Shown piece after piece: positions 1 through 7,641 of a DNA stretch of 46,431 bases. The stretch spans positions 1-46,431 of the forward strand of contig CAILLA010000297.1 in the NCBI GenBank assembly GCA_903834925.1. Direction: 5' to 3'. This stretch comes from an uncultured Schlesneria sp. GTDB taxonomy: Bacteria > Planctomycetota > Planctomycetia > Planctomycetales > Planctomycetaceae. Position 1 is the first letter of the stretch. Every line of letters starts with the position of its first letter. The position numbers and the translations under genes were made by a program. The notes beneath the pieces were generated by a model. It was not told the origin of the DNA, searched no databases, and saw nothing but the letters and a program-made list of their open reading frames with translations.

Positions 1-2
1 CG

Positions 3-890
3 TACGATCCAAACGGCCCAGATCTTCCAACTCCAGGGGCACCTGGTGGGACTCAAGGTCGTGCAGGTGGCATGGTTCCGCTGCTTCCTTTCGTTGATCA
101 GACGAACGTTAACTCAATCTACTGCTTCAACAAGGATTGGTCTGATCCATCGAATGTCAACGCCCTGTTGCTCAGTTTTCCATTGATGATCTGCCCGTCG
201 ACTCCCGGCCCATTTGTAGCGACTTATCCGGCTAACTCGGCAAATTTCATTACGCCCGCGAACAAGAATGCTGCGTATGCTCCACCTCAAACCGGATCAA
301 CGAAAACAAACATCCTCGGTGCTTCGCTTTACGCCACAACCCCTTGCACCCCGACTGGGTGGTCTGGGGACTACGCCGGAATCGGTCAGGTCAAGACCAC
401 CAAGGATGCTGCGGGGGCTGAGAATGGTTTTGCCAATCCGTTGGTTGCAGCTCAGAACGTCTTTATTCCATCGGGGGGAAGCAAAGGTGCGACTCGGCAG
501 AATGGAAGGACTCCGATCGGAGAGATCACCGACGGCACCAGCAACACCACGCTTTATTCGGAACGATGCGGCAAGCTTAAGCAATATTACACGGGTTACG
601 TGAGCGACTCGACGCCAATCCAGACCGGAATGATCTGGGCCGACGCAGATAATCGAATCACAGTCACTGGGACCGAACCCGATGGAAAGAATTCCAGCGT
701 TCCATTCGGTCAAGGTCCATGCGTCGTCAACTGTAACAACCAGCAAGGCGACATTTTCAGCTGGCACGTCGGCGGTGCGAACGTCGCTTACGCGGACGGA
801 CACGTCGGTTTCTTGGCTCAGAATATTGACATTAATGTCCTTGTGAAACTCGTGACGAAAGGCGGGGGCGAAGTCGTCAATGTTCCTTGA
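3..890 (+). CDS. DUF1559 (SBP_bac_10) type II pseudopilin-like protein, 5' partial
   Basis: The frame is open from the first bases of the window, so the N-terminus, which in this family carries a type IV pilin-like methylation site and one membrane helix, lies upstream and is not visible. What remains is about 295 residues of the C-terminal globular domain. It ends in the family hallmark H-x9-DG (HVGGANVAYADGHVGFL), with an upstream stretch (GEITDGTSNTTLYSER) that is also typical. DUF1559 proteins are greatly expanded in Planctomycetes and are probably surface or pilus-related, but their function is unproven. The stop is TGA at 888-890. A lipoprotein gene follows 61 nt downstream, a common pairing for this family. 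The family call is secure; the role is inference. Confidence 0.9.
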   Translation, partial: YDPNGPDLPTPGAPGGTQGRAGGMVPLLPFVDQTNVNSIYCFNKDWSDPSNVNALLLSFPLMICPSTPGPFVATYPANSANFITPANKNAAYAPPQTGSTKTNILGASLYATTPCTPTGWSGDYAGIGQVKTTKDAAGAENGFANPLVAAQNVFIPSGGSKGATRQNGRTPIGEITDGTSNTTLYSERCGKLKQYYTGYVSDSTPIQTGMIWADADNRITVTGTEPDGKNSSVPFGQGPCVVNCNNQQGDIFSWHVGGANVAYADGHVGFLAQNIDINVLVKLVTKGGGEVVNVP

Positions 891-951
891 ACAAGACCTA
901 ACGACAACCCGCGAATCCATCAAATTGGATCCAGCAAGAATGAGATTCAAC

Positions 952-1383
952 ATGAGTGGGGCCAAACATCGTTTGGCCTTACAAATGGCGATTCTCGGCG
1001 TGTTATGTTCTCTCTCAATTGGTTGCAGCAAACGGAGTGTTAAAGTCTACCCCGTCCGAGGCGAGGTTTATTTTAACGGTCAACCGGCAGAAGGTGCCAC
1101 GGTTCATTTTCATCCGGTTGACAAAAAGGCATGCCCTCCTGCATTTGCGACGGTCAACGAGGATGGTGCGTATTCGCTGACCACCTTCAAAACCGATGAT
1201 GGAGCTGCGGCAGGCGAATACATCGTGACGGTGAACTGGCTCGAAGAGAGAGAAGAAGATGGTGAGACCATTGTCGGTAAAGACCGACTTGGCGGGGTCT
1301 ACGGAAGACCGGAAATCTCAAAACTGACTGCATCCGTCAGCCCGGGCGATAACGAAATTGAACGTTTTGACCTGAAAAAGTAA
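952..1383 (+). CDS. Small lipoprotein with carboxypeptidase-regulatory-like (transthyretin-like) fold
   Basis: About 143 residues. The N-terminus is a lipoprotein signal peptide: a basic start, a hydrophobic core and the lipobox L-S-I-G-C, giving a lipidated Cys near residue 25. The mature part holds the G-x-V-x-x-N-G-x-P-x-x-G-A pattern (VRGEVYFNGQPAEGATVHFHP) and a GAYSLTT strand, the usual marks of the planctomycete carboxypeptidase regulatory-like domain. ATG 952 is chosen because it puts the lipobox at normal distance; an in-frame ATG at 940 would add four residues. The gene follows the DUF1559 gene and is probably co-expressed and exported with it. Binding partner unknown. Confidence 0.82.
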   Translation: MSGAKHRLALQMAILGVLCSLSIGCSKRSVKVYPVRGEVYFNGQPAEGATVHFHPVDKKACPPAFATVNEDGAYSLTTFKTDDGAAAGEYIVTVNWLEEREEDGETIVGKDRLGGVYGRPEISKLTASVSPGDNEIERFDLKK

Positions 1384-1717
1384 CTGTCAGTCGGGCCGCC
1401 GGAAGTCCAACAACGCTTCGATATGGGACTAATGTGACGTGCCACTGCATCGGAGTCTTCTCCGACGCAGTGTCTTCGAACTTCAAACTCGCGATTGAAG
1501 GCCACTGAGTGATCGAAGACGATCATTCAGTGGCACAAGATTTCGTTCGAACCCCGCTTTTCCCGAAGAAAAATTGTTCACGACGTTGCCGCTCGCCAGT
1601 GCTCTTCGTTTTTTACGGGCAATCCGAGTCGAAGCCACTGGCGGCACAACGCTGCCGCCAGTAGCACCTACATTTTTAGCGGTGATATAGCACTAGTGTT
1701 ATCGAGAAATCAAATCG
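1384..1717. repeat. Spacer with three strong hairpins between convergent genes
   Basis: No coding region was recognised between these convergent genes. Three separate inverted repeats are readable: 1443-1455 with 1460-1472 (12 of 13 pairs), 1501-1515 with 1520-1534 (15 positions, one G-U), and 1637-1646 with 1653-1662 (10 perfect pairs). The arms share a CCACTG/CAGTGG core. None is followed by a clean T-run, so they are RNA hairpins or REP-like palindromes rather than textbook terminators, although one may end transcription from either side. Confidence 0.6.
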
Positions 1718-3217
1718 TCATTTTACCGATTCCTCATCAACAACCTGTTCTTGCTGAGGGGCTTTTGGTTGTTGTCGTTCGCGCAGCTTCTTGGCCTGGT
1801 CTGCAAACCCTTCCGCAGCGAGGTTTCGATCAAGTTGTTTTAAGGCTGCAGCATAACTTTCAATCGCTTGTGCCACATGCGGGTCGTCCGGCCCCATCCC
1901 GACTTCGAACAGGTTCCACGCGCGGCGATACATGGTCGCTGCCTCATGAAACTGACCGTTCCTGAAGTAGTCGTGTGCTCGCTCGTAGATGGGATCAGCA
2001 GACCGCGTGTTGCCCGTCCGAGAAACCTGACGATGAAGCTTCCGAGCTCGCAAGAATGCGATGTCGCCCTTCGAACGAAACCCTTGCGCATAATGAATTT
2101 CTGCGAGAGCATCGAGGCAGACTGCGACAAGCGAAGCATCGGCCGGGTTCTTCTCGCGAATTCGCATCGCACGTCGCTCATAGGACTCGGCGTCCTCATA
2201 CTTCTCAAGCCCAAGTGCCACGCGAGACAAGTTGCCCAGGACCATCGCTTGCGAGGATTGATCGGCACTTTTTGCATTCTCGAAAATCGTCAACGTCCGT
2301 TGGTAGAGAGGCTCTGCATCGCTGTAGCGGCCTTGCGAAAGTAAGACATTTCCAAGCCCGTTCAGCGATGAGGCGACTTCAACATGCATTGGCCCGAGTG
2401 CTTTCTCGCGTATCGCAATTGCGCGTTCGTATTTCGGCAGGGCTTCTTCATAACTTCCCTGATTCAGACGGACATTCGCGATGTTATGCAGGGCAAGAGC
2501 AACGCCTGGATGCCCTGCCCCCAACTTCCTTTCACGGATGGACAACGATCGTTCATAAAGGGGAATCGCTTCCACATACTTTCCCTGAGAAAAATAAACA
2601 TTAGCCAGGTTATTCAACGTATTTGCCAGATCGATGTGGTCTGGCCCCACAGCCTTTTCATAGACCGCAATGGCCCGCTGACCGACCGTTGCCGCCTCGA
2701 CAAATTTGCTCTGCGATCGGTAAACAACCATCAGGTTCGTGAGTATTGCCGCAAAGTTTGCTGTCTCTGATTCGCCACCGGACTCTTTAATCAGAACGAT
2801 GCGCCTGTAAATCGGTTCGGCTGCTGCGTACTTGCCCTGATTTTGATAGATCGAAGCCAGTGTATTGAGGTCCCGACTGACCGCACTGTCAAACGCTCCA
2901 CCCCGTCGTTCATCAATTGCGAGGGCTCGCTTCGCAAGTTCGAGTCCCTCGTCATTACGATGTTGAAGATTGTAGATCCAGGCCAGTCCATTCAGGCTCG
3001 TCGCTTCTCTTACGCCCTTGTCTTTTATTGGTGCAGCGAGTTTTGCTGCGACATCAAACATGCGTGCTGCCTGGTCATACCGCCCTTTGTCTCTTGCAAC
3101 TTCCCCAGCGTCAAAACAGACCTTCCAAACCCTCAAATGAGTCCCCTCGATCGATGGGCTGATGTAGTAGATGTAAATCAACATCCAATGCAGAATCGTT
3201 TGCAATGCCAGATTCAT
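1718..3217 (-). CDS. Tetratricopeptide repeat protein (kinesin-light-chain-like TPR)
   Basis: 499 residues, nearly all of it TPR helices of about 42 residues per unit, the TPR_12/kinesin-light-chain type. Recurrent blocks such as LNNLANVYFSQGKYVEAIPLYERSL, LHNIANVRLNQGSYEEALPKYERA and LNGLGNVLLSQGRYSDAEPLYQRTL run from about residue 40 to 480. The first 25 residues are hydrophobic and aromatic, possibly a membrane or export segment. ATG 3217 has a GGGGAT sequence upstream. TPR proteins of this kind are protein-interaction scaffolds; no enzymatic domain is visible and no partner can be named. The C-terminal tail is Gln/Glu-rich. The neighbour on the same strand, an aldo/keto reductase, is 54 nt upstream, so co-transcription is possible. 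Confidence 0.82.
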   Translation of the reverse strand: MNLALQTILHWMLIYIYYISPSIEGTHLRVWKVCFDAGEVARDKGRYDQAARMFDVAAKLAAPIKDKGVREATSLNGLAWIYNLQHRNDEGLELAKRALAIDERRGGAFDSAVSRDLNTLASIYQNQGKYAAAEPIYRRIVLIKESGGESETANFAAILTNLMVVYRSQSKFVEAATVGQRAIAVYEKAVGPDHIDLANTLNNLANVYFSQGKYVEAIPLYERSLSIRERKLGAGHPGVALALHNIANVRLNQGSYEEALPKYERAIAIREKALGPMHVEVASSLNGLGNVLLSQGRYSDAEPLYQRTLTIFENAKSADQSSQAMVLGNLSRVALGLEKYEDAESYERRAMRIREKNPADASLVAVCLDALAEIHYAQGFRSKGDIAFLRARKLHRQVSRTGNTRSADPIYERAHDYFRNGQFHEAATMYRRAWNLFEVGMGPDDPHVAQAIESYAAALKQLDRNLAAEGFADQAKKLRERQQPKAPQQEQVVDEESVK

Positions 3218-3271
3218 GCGATCCCCATTCTTAACGGAGGCAAATCATCAGGTTTTTTGAGAACGTTTCGA

Positions 3272-4135
3272 TCACGTACTGCCGAGGTGTTCGATGAGTC
3301 TAACGTCATCCGCGTCCAAACGAAAATCGCTGATCGCCAGATCGTCTCGCATATGATCCGCGTTTGTGGTCCCCGTCAGCGGTAACATGCCAATATCAAG
3401 AGAAAAACGAAACACGATTTGACTGACCGTTCGTCCGTAATGTTTGGCGATCCTTACCAATTCAGGACGGGCCAAGACCTCACGGTTTGCGGTCAGCAAT
3501 GAAAAACCCTGATAGAGGATTCCATTTGCGTTGCAGAATTCGCGAACTCGACGATCCCAGCCGCGAACGGCGTAGCAACGGTTCTGCACAAAACGAGGCC
3601 GGACGCGAGACTTCTGGTGCAGCAATTGAAGCTGGTCGAGATTGACGTTACTGACGCCAAGCATTTTTGCTCGACCGCTATCATGGATTTCTTCCATCGC
3701 CTGCCATGCTTCCCAATCGTCAGGACCGAGTCCCGTTCCTCGCGATGGTCCGTGCAGCACATAAGAATCGATGGTCTCGGTACCGAAGTGTTCTAGAGAA
3801 CTGTCAAACGATTGCTGGACTTGAGTCGCAATCCTGGCAGCGGGGTCGTAAGGGAGTCGATGATCCTGACCATGCAGAAACGTAAATTTTGTTTGCAGAA
3901 ACAGCTCGTCTCGCGTTACGAACCCGCTCGCGATCAACTTTGACAGTGCGCGTCCAACCGCTGCTTCGTCATAGTGTTTTCGCTGATTGGCCGTATCAAT
4001 TCCCCGAAATCCCTGTTGCACGGCAAGTTCGACAAGACGCTCGGTCTGCGCCTCTTTCCAGGCCGTTCCATACATGATCCAAGGGATACGACCGTTTTCG
4101 ATTGCGGTGCTCGGTTGTTGAGGTTGGCTCGTCAT
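3272..4135 (-). CDS. Aldo/keto reductase family oxidoreductase
   Basis: About 287 residues, a normal length for an aldo/keto reductase (TIM barrel, NADPH-dependent carbonyl reduction in the cytoplasm). The catalytic tetrad can be placed: Asp in GFRGIDTAN, Tyr in KHYDEAAVGRAL, Lys in LQTKFT and His in SYVLHGPS. The barrel continues with GVSNVNLDQLQLL and NRCYAVRGWDRRVREFC; the cofactor-binding end has PLTGTTNADHMRDDL. ATG 4135 is preferred over an in-frame TTG at 4159. Substrate cannot be inferred. The FHA gene lies 26 nt upstream on the same strand. Confidence 0.88.
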   Translation of the reverse strand: MTSQPQQPSTAIENGRIPWIMYGTAWKEAQTERLVELAVQQGFRGIDTANQRKHYDEAAVGRALSKLIASGFVTRDELFLQTKFTFLHGQDHRLPYDPAARIATQVQQSFDSSLEHFGTETIDSYVLHGPSRGTGLGPDDWEAWQAMEEIHDSGRAKMLGVSNVNLDQLQLLHQKSRVRPRFVQNRCYAVRGWDRRVREFCNANGILYQGFSLLTANREVLARPELVRIAKHYGRTVSQIVFRFSLDIGMLPLTGTTNADHMRDDLAISDFRLDADDVRLIEHLGST

Positions 4136-4161
4136 GAGAATCCGTTTCGTCTTCTTCAAAG

Positions 4162-4488
4162 CTACCGCAGAGCAGGAGCTGTCGTACCAGTCTCGCCGGC
4201 GGGCGGCAGATCATCAACCACCTGTAACGTCATGTCTCCAAAGGTAATCAAATCACCGGTGTGCAACTCGGTGATCCCTTTGATAAAGACACCATTCACT
4301 TTGGTTCCGTTGGAACTTCCAAGATCCTCGACTCGTGCGATCTTATCCCGAATGGATAACCGAGCATGATTGCGTGAGACATTTTTTGAGGGGAGAACGA
4401 CATCACATCCTCGCTCTCGACCAACAATCAAACCACCAAAAGTAATTTCGACACCTCTTGTCGCACCTGGCCCAAGGAGCTTTGGCAT
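4162..4488 (-). CDS. Stand-alone FHA domain protein
   Basis: 108 residues forming a single forkhead-associated domain, which binds phosphothreonine peptides. The signature residues are present: GR in IVGRERGCDVVL, S-x-x-H in SRNHARL, and SSNGTKVNG. The C-terminal tail is short and unstructured (PPAGETGTTAPAL). The start ATG 4488 is supported by a GGAG Shine-Dalgarno about 5 nt upstream. It probably reads the state of a Ser/Thr kinase substrate; no kinase is adjacent, the only one in the window being near 43.5 kb. Confidence 0.88.
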   Translation of the reverse strand: MPKLLGPGATRGVEITFGGLIVGRERGCDVVLPSKNVSRNHARLSIRDKIARVEDLGSSNGTKVNGVFIKGITELHTGDLITFGDMTLQVVDDLPPAGETGTTAPALR

Positions 4489-4649
4489 CTCTCCACCACC
4501 TGCCTTTCTCAGACGGGTGTCATCGAATCAAAAATGTGGGCACCAACACGACTCGTCGGAACGAACTGCCCACGCCTCGTAAAAGCATTTCACCGATACG
4601 GGCGAGTCCTGCTGAATCGCAAGGATTCTCCCATGAATTGTAACGAAAA

Positions 4650-4723
4650 TACCCCCGATTGGATTTGAACCAACGACCTACGGTTTAGGAAACCGTCGCT
4701 CTATCCAGCTGAGCTACGGGAGC
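4650..4723 (-). tRNA. tRNA-Arg (anticodon CCT)
   Basis: The minus strand folds as a 74-nt cloverleaf: a 7-bp acceptor (GCTCCCG with CGGGGGT, two G-U pairs), D stem GCTC/GAGC, anticodon stem ACGGT/ACCGT with loop TTCCTAA giving anticodon CCT, T stem GTTGG/CCAAT with loop TTCAAAT, and discriminator A at 4650. CCA is not encoded. It decodes AGG. An integrase gene begins about 200 nt from its 5' side, and part of its anticodon arm is repeated there. Confidence 0.95.
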
Positions 4724-4895
4724 AAGTATTTATACCATATAGCTTTACGTCAAATCGAAAAACCTCGTTTTTGGGTGATTGACACCCGTTGTGACACCCT
4801 GTAGGAGTGTGTTTGTACCTTTCGTCCAACTTGTGCGAGAGGCCTTACGGACAATTCAACCAAGACCTACGGTTCTTTTTATAGACCTACGGTTT
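4675..4895 (+). repeat. Three copies of GACCTACGGTT spanning tRNA and integrase upstream region
   Basis: The 11-12 nt word GACCTACGGTT(T) occurs at 4675-4686 (inside the tRNA anticodon arm), 4864-4874 and 4884-4895. The last two are exactly 20 nt apart in a T-rich context just before the integrase start. Placement suggests integrase-binding or attachment-site sequence derived from the tRNA; this is inference. Confidence 0.55.
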
Positions 4896-4919
4896 TATTT
4901 CCGACCGGCGGCTCCACAC

Positions 4920-6143
4920 ATGAAACAGTCTAACGCTTCACGAAAACCAGACAAGCCAGCCAAGCCCCATCCAGACTTTCCGTTGTTCCCGCATGCGACA
5001 AAACGCTGGGCCAAGAAGATTCGCGGGGAGTTTCACTTCTTCGGACCGTGGCGTGATCCCGAAGGAGCGCTCGCGGAATGGCTGCGTGTGAAGGACCATC
5101 TTCTGGCTGGTCGCAAACCACCTCCGAAGAATAACGAAGGAGCCGTCACGGTCGAATTGGTCGTGAATTCATTTCTCACCCACAAGGAACGGTTAAGCGA
5201 CAATCATGAAATCCAGCCCCGGACATTCACGGAACTGAACTCGACTGGAATCAGAATCGCGGATGCGTTCGGTAAGCAGCGCCTCGCATCAGATCTGCAA
5301 CCCAGCGATTTCGCGGAACTCCGATCGACTTTGGCGAAAACGCGTGGCGCAGTGGCGCTCGGAAATGAGATCCAACGTGTTCGATCGTTTTTCAAATGGG
5401 CACACGAGGATGGGTTGCTGGACAAGCCAATCCGCTTCGGCACCTCGTTCCGTAAACCGTCAGCCAAAACGGTGAGGATCGAGCAGGCCGAAATTGGCCC
5501 GCGAGATCTGACATCCGAAGAAATCCGAAAATTATTGGACGCAGCGAATGTCCCCATGAAGGCCATGATCCTGCTCGGCACAAATTGTGGTCTCGGAAAC
5601 AACGATGTGGCGCGGTTATTGAAATCAAACGTCGACCTGAAGACCGAGTGGTTGGTGTTCCCACGACCGAAGACCGGGGTTCCGCGACGAGCAAAGCTAT
5701 GGCCCGAGACGATCGAAGCAATCAAGGTCGTGCTCAGCAAACGCCCCGAGCCGAAAGACCCAGACGACGCTGACTACGTCTTCGTGACGAAAATGAAGAG
5801 CAGTTGGGCCAAGGAGACGGCTGGCAACAATCCCTTGAGCCTGATGTTCAAAAAACTGCTCAAGGAAGAGGAGCTCTATCGGCCCGGGGTTGGCTTCTAT
5901 TCTCTCCGACGCACATTTGAAACTGTCGCAGGGGAAACGCTGGATCAGCCTGCGGTCGATCTGGTGATGGGGCATACGCCTAATGCCAACGACATGGCGG
6001 CTCGGTATCGGCAACGGATTGGTGACGAACGGTTGGAGGCGGTTGCGGAACACGTGCGGAAATGGTTGTTTAAGGAGGAGGACAAGAAAGCGGCGAAGAA
6101 GAAGACGCCTGTCAAGAAGGCCAAGCGGGTGGTGAAAGCCTAA
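4920..6143 (+). CDS. Tyrosine recombinase / phage-type integrase, planctomycete type
   Basis: About 407 residues from ATG 4920; an earlier in-frame start would add 47 residues of non-family sequence. The N-terminal part (about 1-75) holds a short arm-binding-like region (RWAKKIRGEFHFFGPW), followed by a SAM-like core-binding domain (about 75-180) and the catalytic domain (about 190-390). Visible catalytic residues are Lys251 in RPKTGVPRR, Arg330 in FYSLRRTFE, His352 in MGHT and Tyr363 in AARYRQR. The usual first Arg is replaced: the motif reads CGLGNNDVARL. The usual His of H-x-x-R is Tyr. The tail is Lys-rich. It lies near tRNA-Arg, a typical integration target. Excision or integration activity is uncertain given the substitutions. 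Confidence 0.87.
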   Translation: MKQSNASRKPDKPAKPHPDFPLFPHATKRWAKKIRGEFHFFGPWRDPEGALAEWLRVKDHLLAGRKPPPKNNEGAVTVELVVNSFLTHKERLSDNHEIQPRTFTELNSTGIRIADAFGKQRLASDLQPSDFAELRSTLAKTRGAVALGNEIQRVRSFFKWAHEDGLLDKPIRFGTSFRKPSAKTVRIEQAEIGPRDLTSEEIRKLLDAANVPMKAMILLGTNCGLGNNDVARLLKSNVDLKTEWLVFPRPKTGVPRRAKLWPETIEAIKVVLSKRPEPKDPDDADYVFVTKMKSSWAKETAGNNPLSLMFKKLLKEEELYRPGVGFYSLRRTFETVAGETLDQPAVDLVMGHTPNANDMAARYRQRIGDERLEAVAEHVRKWLFKEEDKKAAKKKTPVKKAKRVVKA

Positions 6144-6267
6144 CTGCGGTTTGTGGCCGACCTGACCCGTTGAGGCGGTCTTCAAGTCCAGTGAGATGCG
6201 AATTCGGGTAGTGCGGGAATAACGTGGGTCAAAAGTTTTCAGGGCGGTTTCGGGCTGTTTTCTGTCG

Positions 6268-6696
6268 TCAGGCTGATTCAGTCCCCGGTCGCGGTTTGCT
6301 AAGCAGCAGGTAGGCTGAGAGCAATGTCGTCGTCCATACCACGAACCAGTGAGGAATGATCCATTCCACTTTTCGGTATGTTCCAGCCTTATTGTCATGG
6401 ACTTCGTCCGTGGCCTCAAAGCCAATGAATCCACGAAGCCGCGAATCGCTCCATAGATGTTGACCGGTCTGCACGTACCACGAATTGTCACATGTGTCAT
6501 CTTTCACAAGGTCGATGTCCCTACTCCAAGATAATCCTCTCGGGCCTGATTCCCACTCGTGACCGTTGATGCGGCTTCCAAAGCCGATTCGGTCCGAATA
6601 GATGCGACCCCTCATCCACGCCCCCATCAGACAGCACGCCATCACCAGCGTCACCATGCCAACCTTTCGTCGCCACGGCTTGAAGAAGTCGCCCAT
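6268..6696 (-). CDS. Small two-helix membrane protein (paralogue of next gene)
   Basis: 142 residues starting MGDFFKPWRRKVG. There are two hydrophobic segments: one near residues 13-28 (MVTLVMACCLMGAWM), and one near 112-132 (IPHWFVVWTTTLLSAYLLL) followed by a short basic SKPRPG tail. The central region is polar and probably extracytoplasmic. It is clearly related to the upstream gene at 6700-7188: same start (MG-FF--WRR), same C-terminal IP-W plus SAYL-LSKPR. I recognise this as a recurrent planctomycete small-protein type but know no function. The start lies 3 nt after the upstream stop, so the two are a transcriptional and probably translational pair. Confidence 0.7.
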   Translation of the reverse strand: MGDFFKPWRRKVGMVTLVMACCLMGAWMRGRIYSDRIGFGSRINGHEWESGPRGLSWSRDIDLVKDDTCDNSWYVQTGQHLWSDSRLRGFIGFEATDEVHDNKAGTYRKVEWIIPHWFVVWTTTLLSAYLLLSKPRPGTESA

Positions 6697-6699
6697 GAT

Positions 6700-7188
6700 T
6701 CAAGTTCCCTCGTTTGCAGTGGGTTCGGCGATTTTCTTTTGAGTCGATTTGCGTGGCTTTGAAAGAAACAGGTAAGCAGAGAAGGCGGTCATCGGGATTA
6801 CGATCGACCAGTACGGAATGATACACGCAGTGATGTTGGTAATTGTATGCGGCTCTCTATGAACGCTCTTCCCAAACCGGAATCCGCAAGAATCGATTCT
6901 CCAATTCATTTCTGCTCCCGACAAATAGTCTGTACCGGGTGCCAGATTCCACGTCCGAGTTGCGAAGGTAATCGATTTAGTTTGTCCTGTGAAATCCTTT
7001 TCGGTCCTCATGTACATCAATCCCATCCGGGTGGAAGAGAGGTCATGCAACGCTTTTCGATTGCTGCCGAAAAAGGATATGAAGTCACAGGTCGTGCGAC
7101 TCCTTTCCGACCCGGCCATAAACAGACAAGCCAATGCCAGTGTTCCGACACCGACCGTACGTCGCCAGCCGCGGAAGAATTCGCCCAT
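6700..7188 (-). CDS. Small two-helix membrane protein (tandem paralogue)
   Basis: 162 residues starting MGEFFRGWRRTVGVGTLALACLFM, with a first hydrophobic segment at about 13-26 and a second at about 122-145 (IIPYWSIVIPMTAFSAYLFLSKPRK), followed by a Lys-rich tail. Between them is a polar region including YMRTEKDF and a Cys. Same architecture as the following gene at 6268-6696, so the pair arose by tandem duplication and then diverged strongly in the middle. No catalytic motif seen; function unknown. The strand is opposite to the integrase. Confidence 0.7.
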   Translation of the reverse strand: MGEFFRGWRRTVGVGTLALACLFMAGSERSRTTCDFISFFGSNRKALHDLSSTRMGLMYMRTEKDFTGQTKSITFATRTWNLAPGTDYLSGAEMNWRIDSCGFRFGKSVHREPHTITNITACIIPYWSIVIPMTAFSAYLFLSKPRKSTQKKIAEPTANEGT

Positions 7189-7398
7189 GATTCACCCCCG
7201 ACAAGATTCTACCACACGGGGGCGGATCGAGCTGGTTACATCACCGGTGTTTTGCTGCCCGTGGCTATGGCCTGGGATTGTGTGGACGAGGCAGTGCGAA
7301 TTCTTCGCAACGTTGGGTGTTTTATTGAGACTGAAGACGATGATCAGCAGAGTGCGATTGAACCGCGAATGACTCCGGTAATCAACTCACTTGTTTAA

Positions 7399-7641
7399 AT
7401 GGCGGCAGGGGCGAATTTCGGTGTAATCGGTTCCCGCCCCTCAAAGCTTCGCCAGTATGTGCAATGGCTCAAAAACAAAATCGGCACCGAAACAAACTCG
7501 GCACCGGACCCGCAGAAGGAATACGTCGTTGTCACGATTGAGTTGCTCAAATCGGAATTGGCCAAAAATTGTCGAAATTCGGCGATGAGCTGCACAACGA
7601 GGGCGTTCTCAAGTACCGGAGGGCTTATTGCTCCAGACTGA
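7399..7641 (+). CDS. Possible small hypothetical protein
   Basis: An 80-residue frame with an ATG start (MAAGANFGVIGSRPSKL). Its first 60 residues are polar and helix-compatible (EYVVVTIELLKSELAKN), but the last 20 look random and overlap the 3' end of the opposing gene by 17 nt. No good Shine-Dalgarno and no recognised family. It could be the remnant of a longer gene. The stretch 7189-7398 before it holds nothing I recognise. Confidence 0.25.
   Translation: MAAGANFGVIGSRPSKLRQYVQWLKNKIGTETNSAPDPQKEYVVVTIELLKSELAKNCRNSAMSCTTRAFSSTGGLIAPD

Noticed and set aside
297-1031. Long minus-strand frame of 244 codons opposite the DUF1559 gene
   Set aside because: No family resemblance; the plus-strand genes have clear motifs and explain the open frame.
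5697-6500. Minus-strand frame of 267 codons over the integrase 3' end
   Set aside because: It is antisense to the conserved catalytic region and has a Pro/Arg-rich composition typical of a shadow frame.
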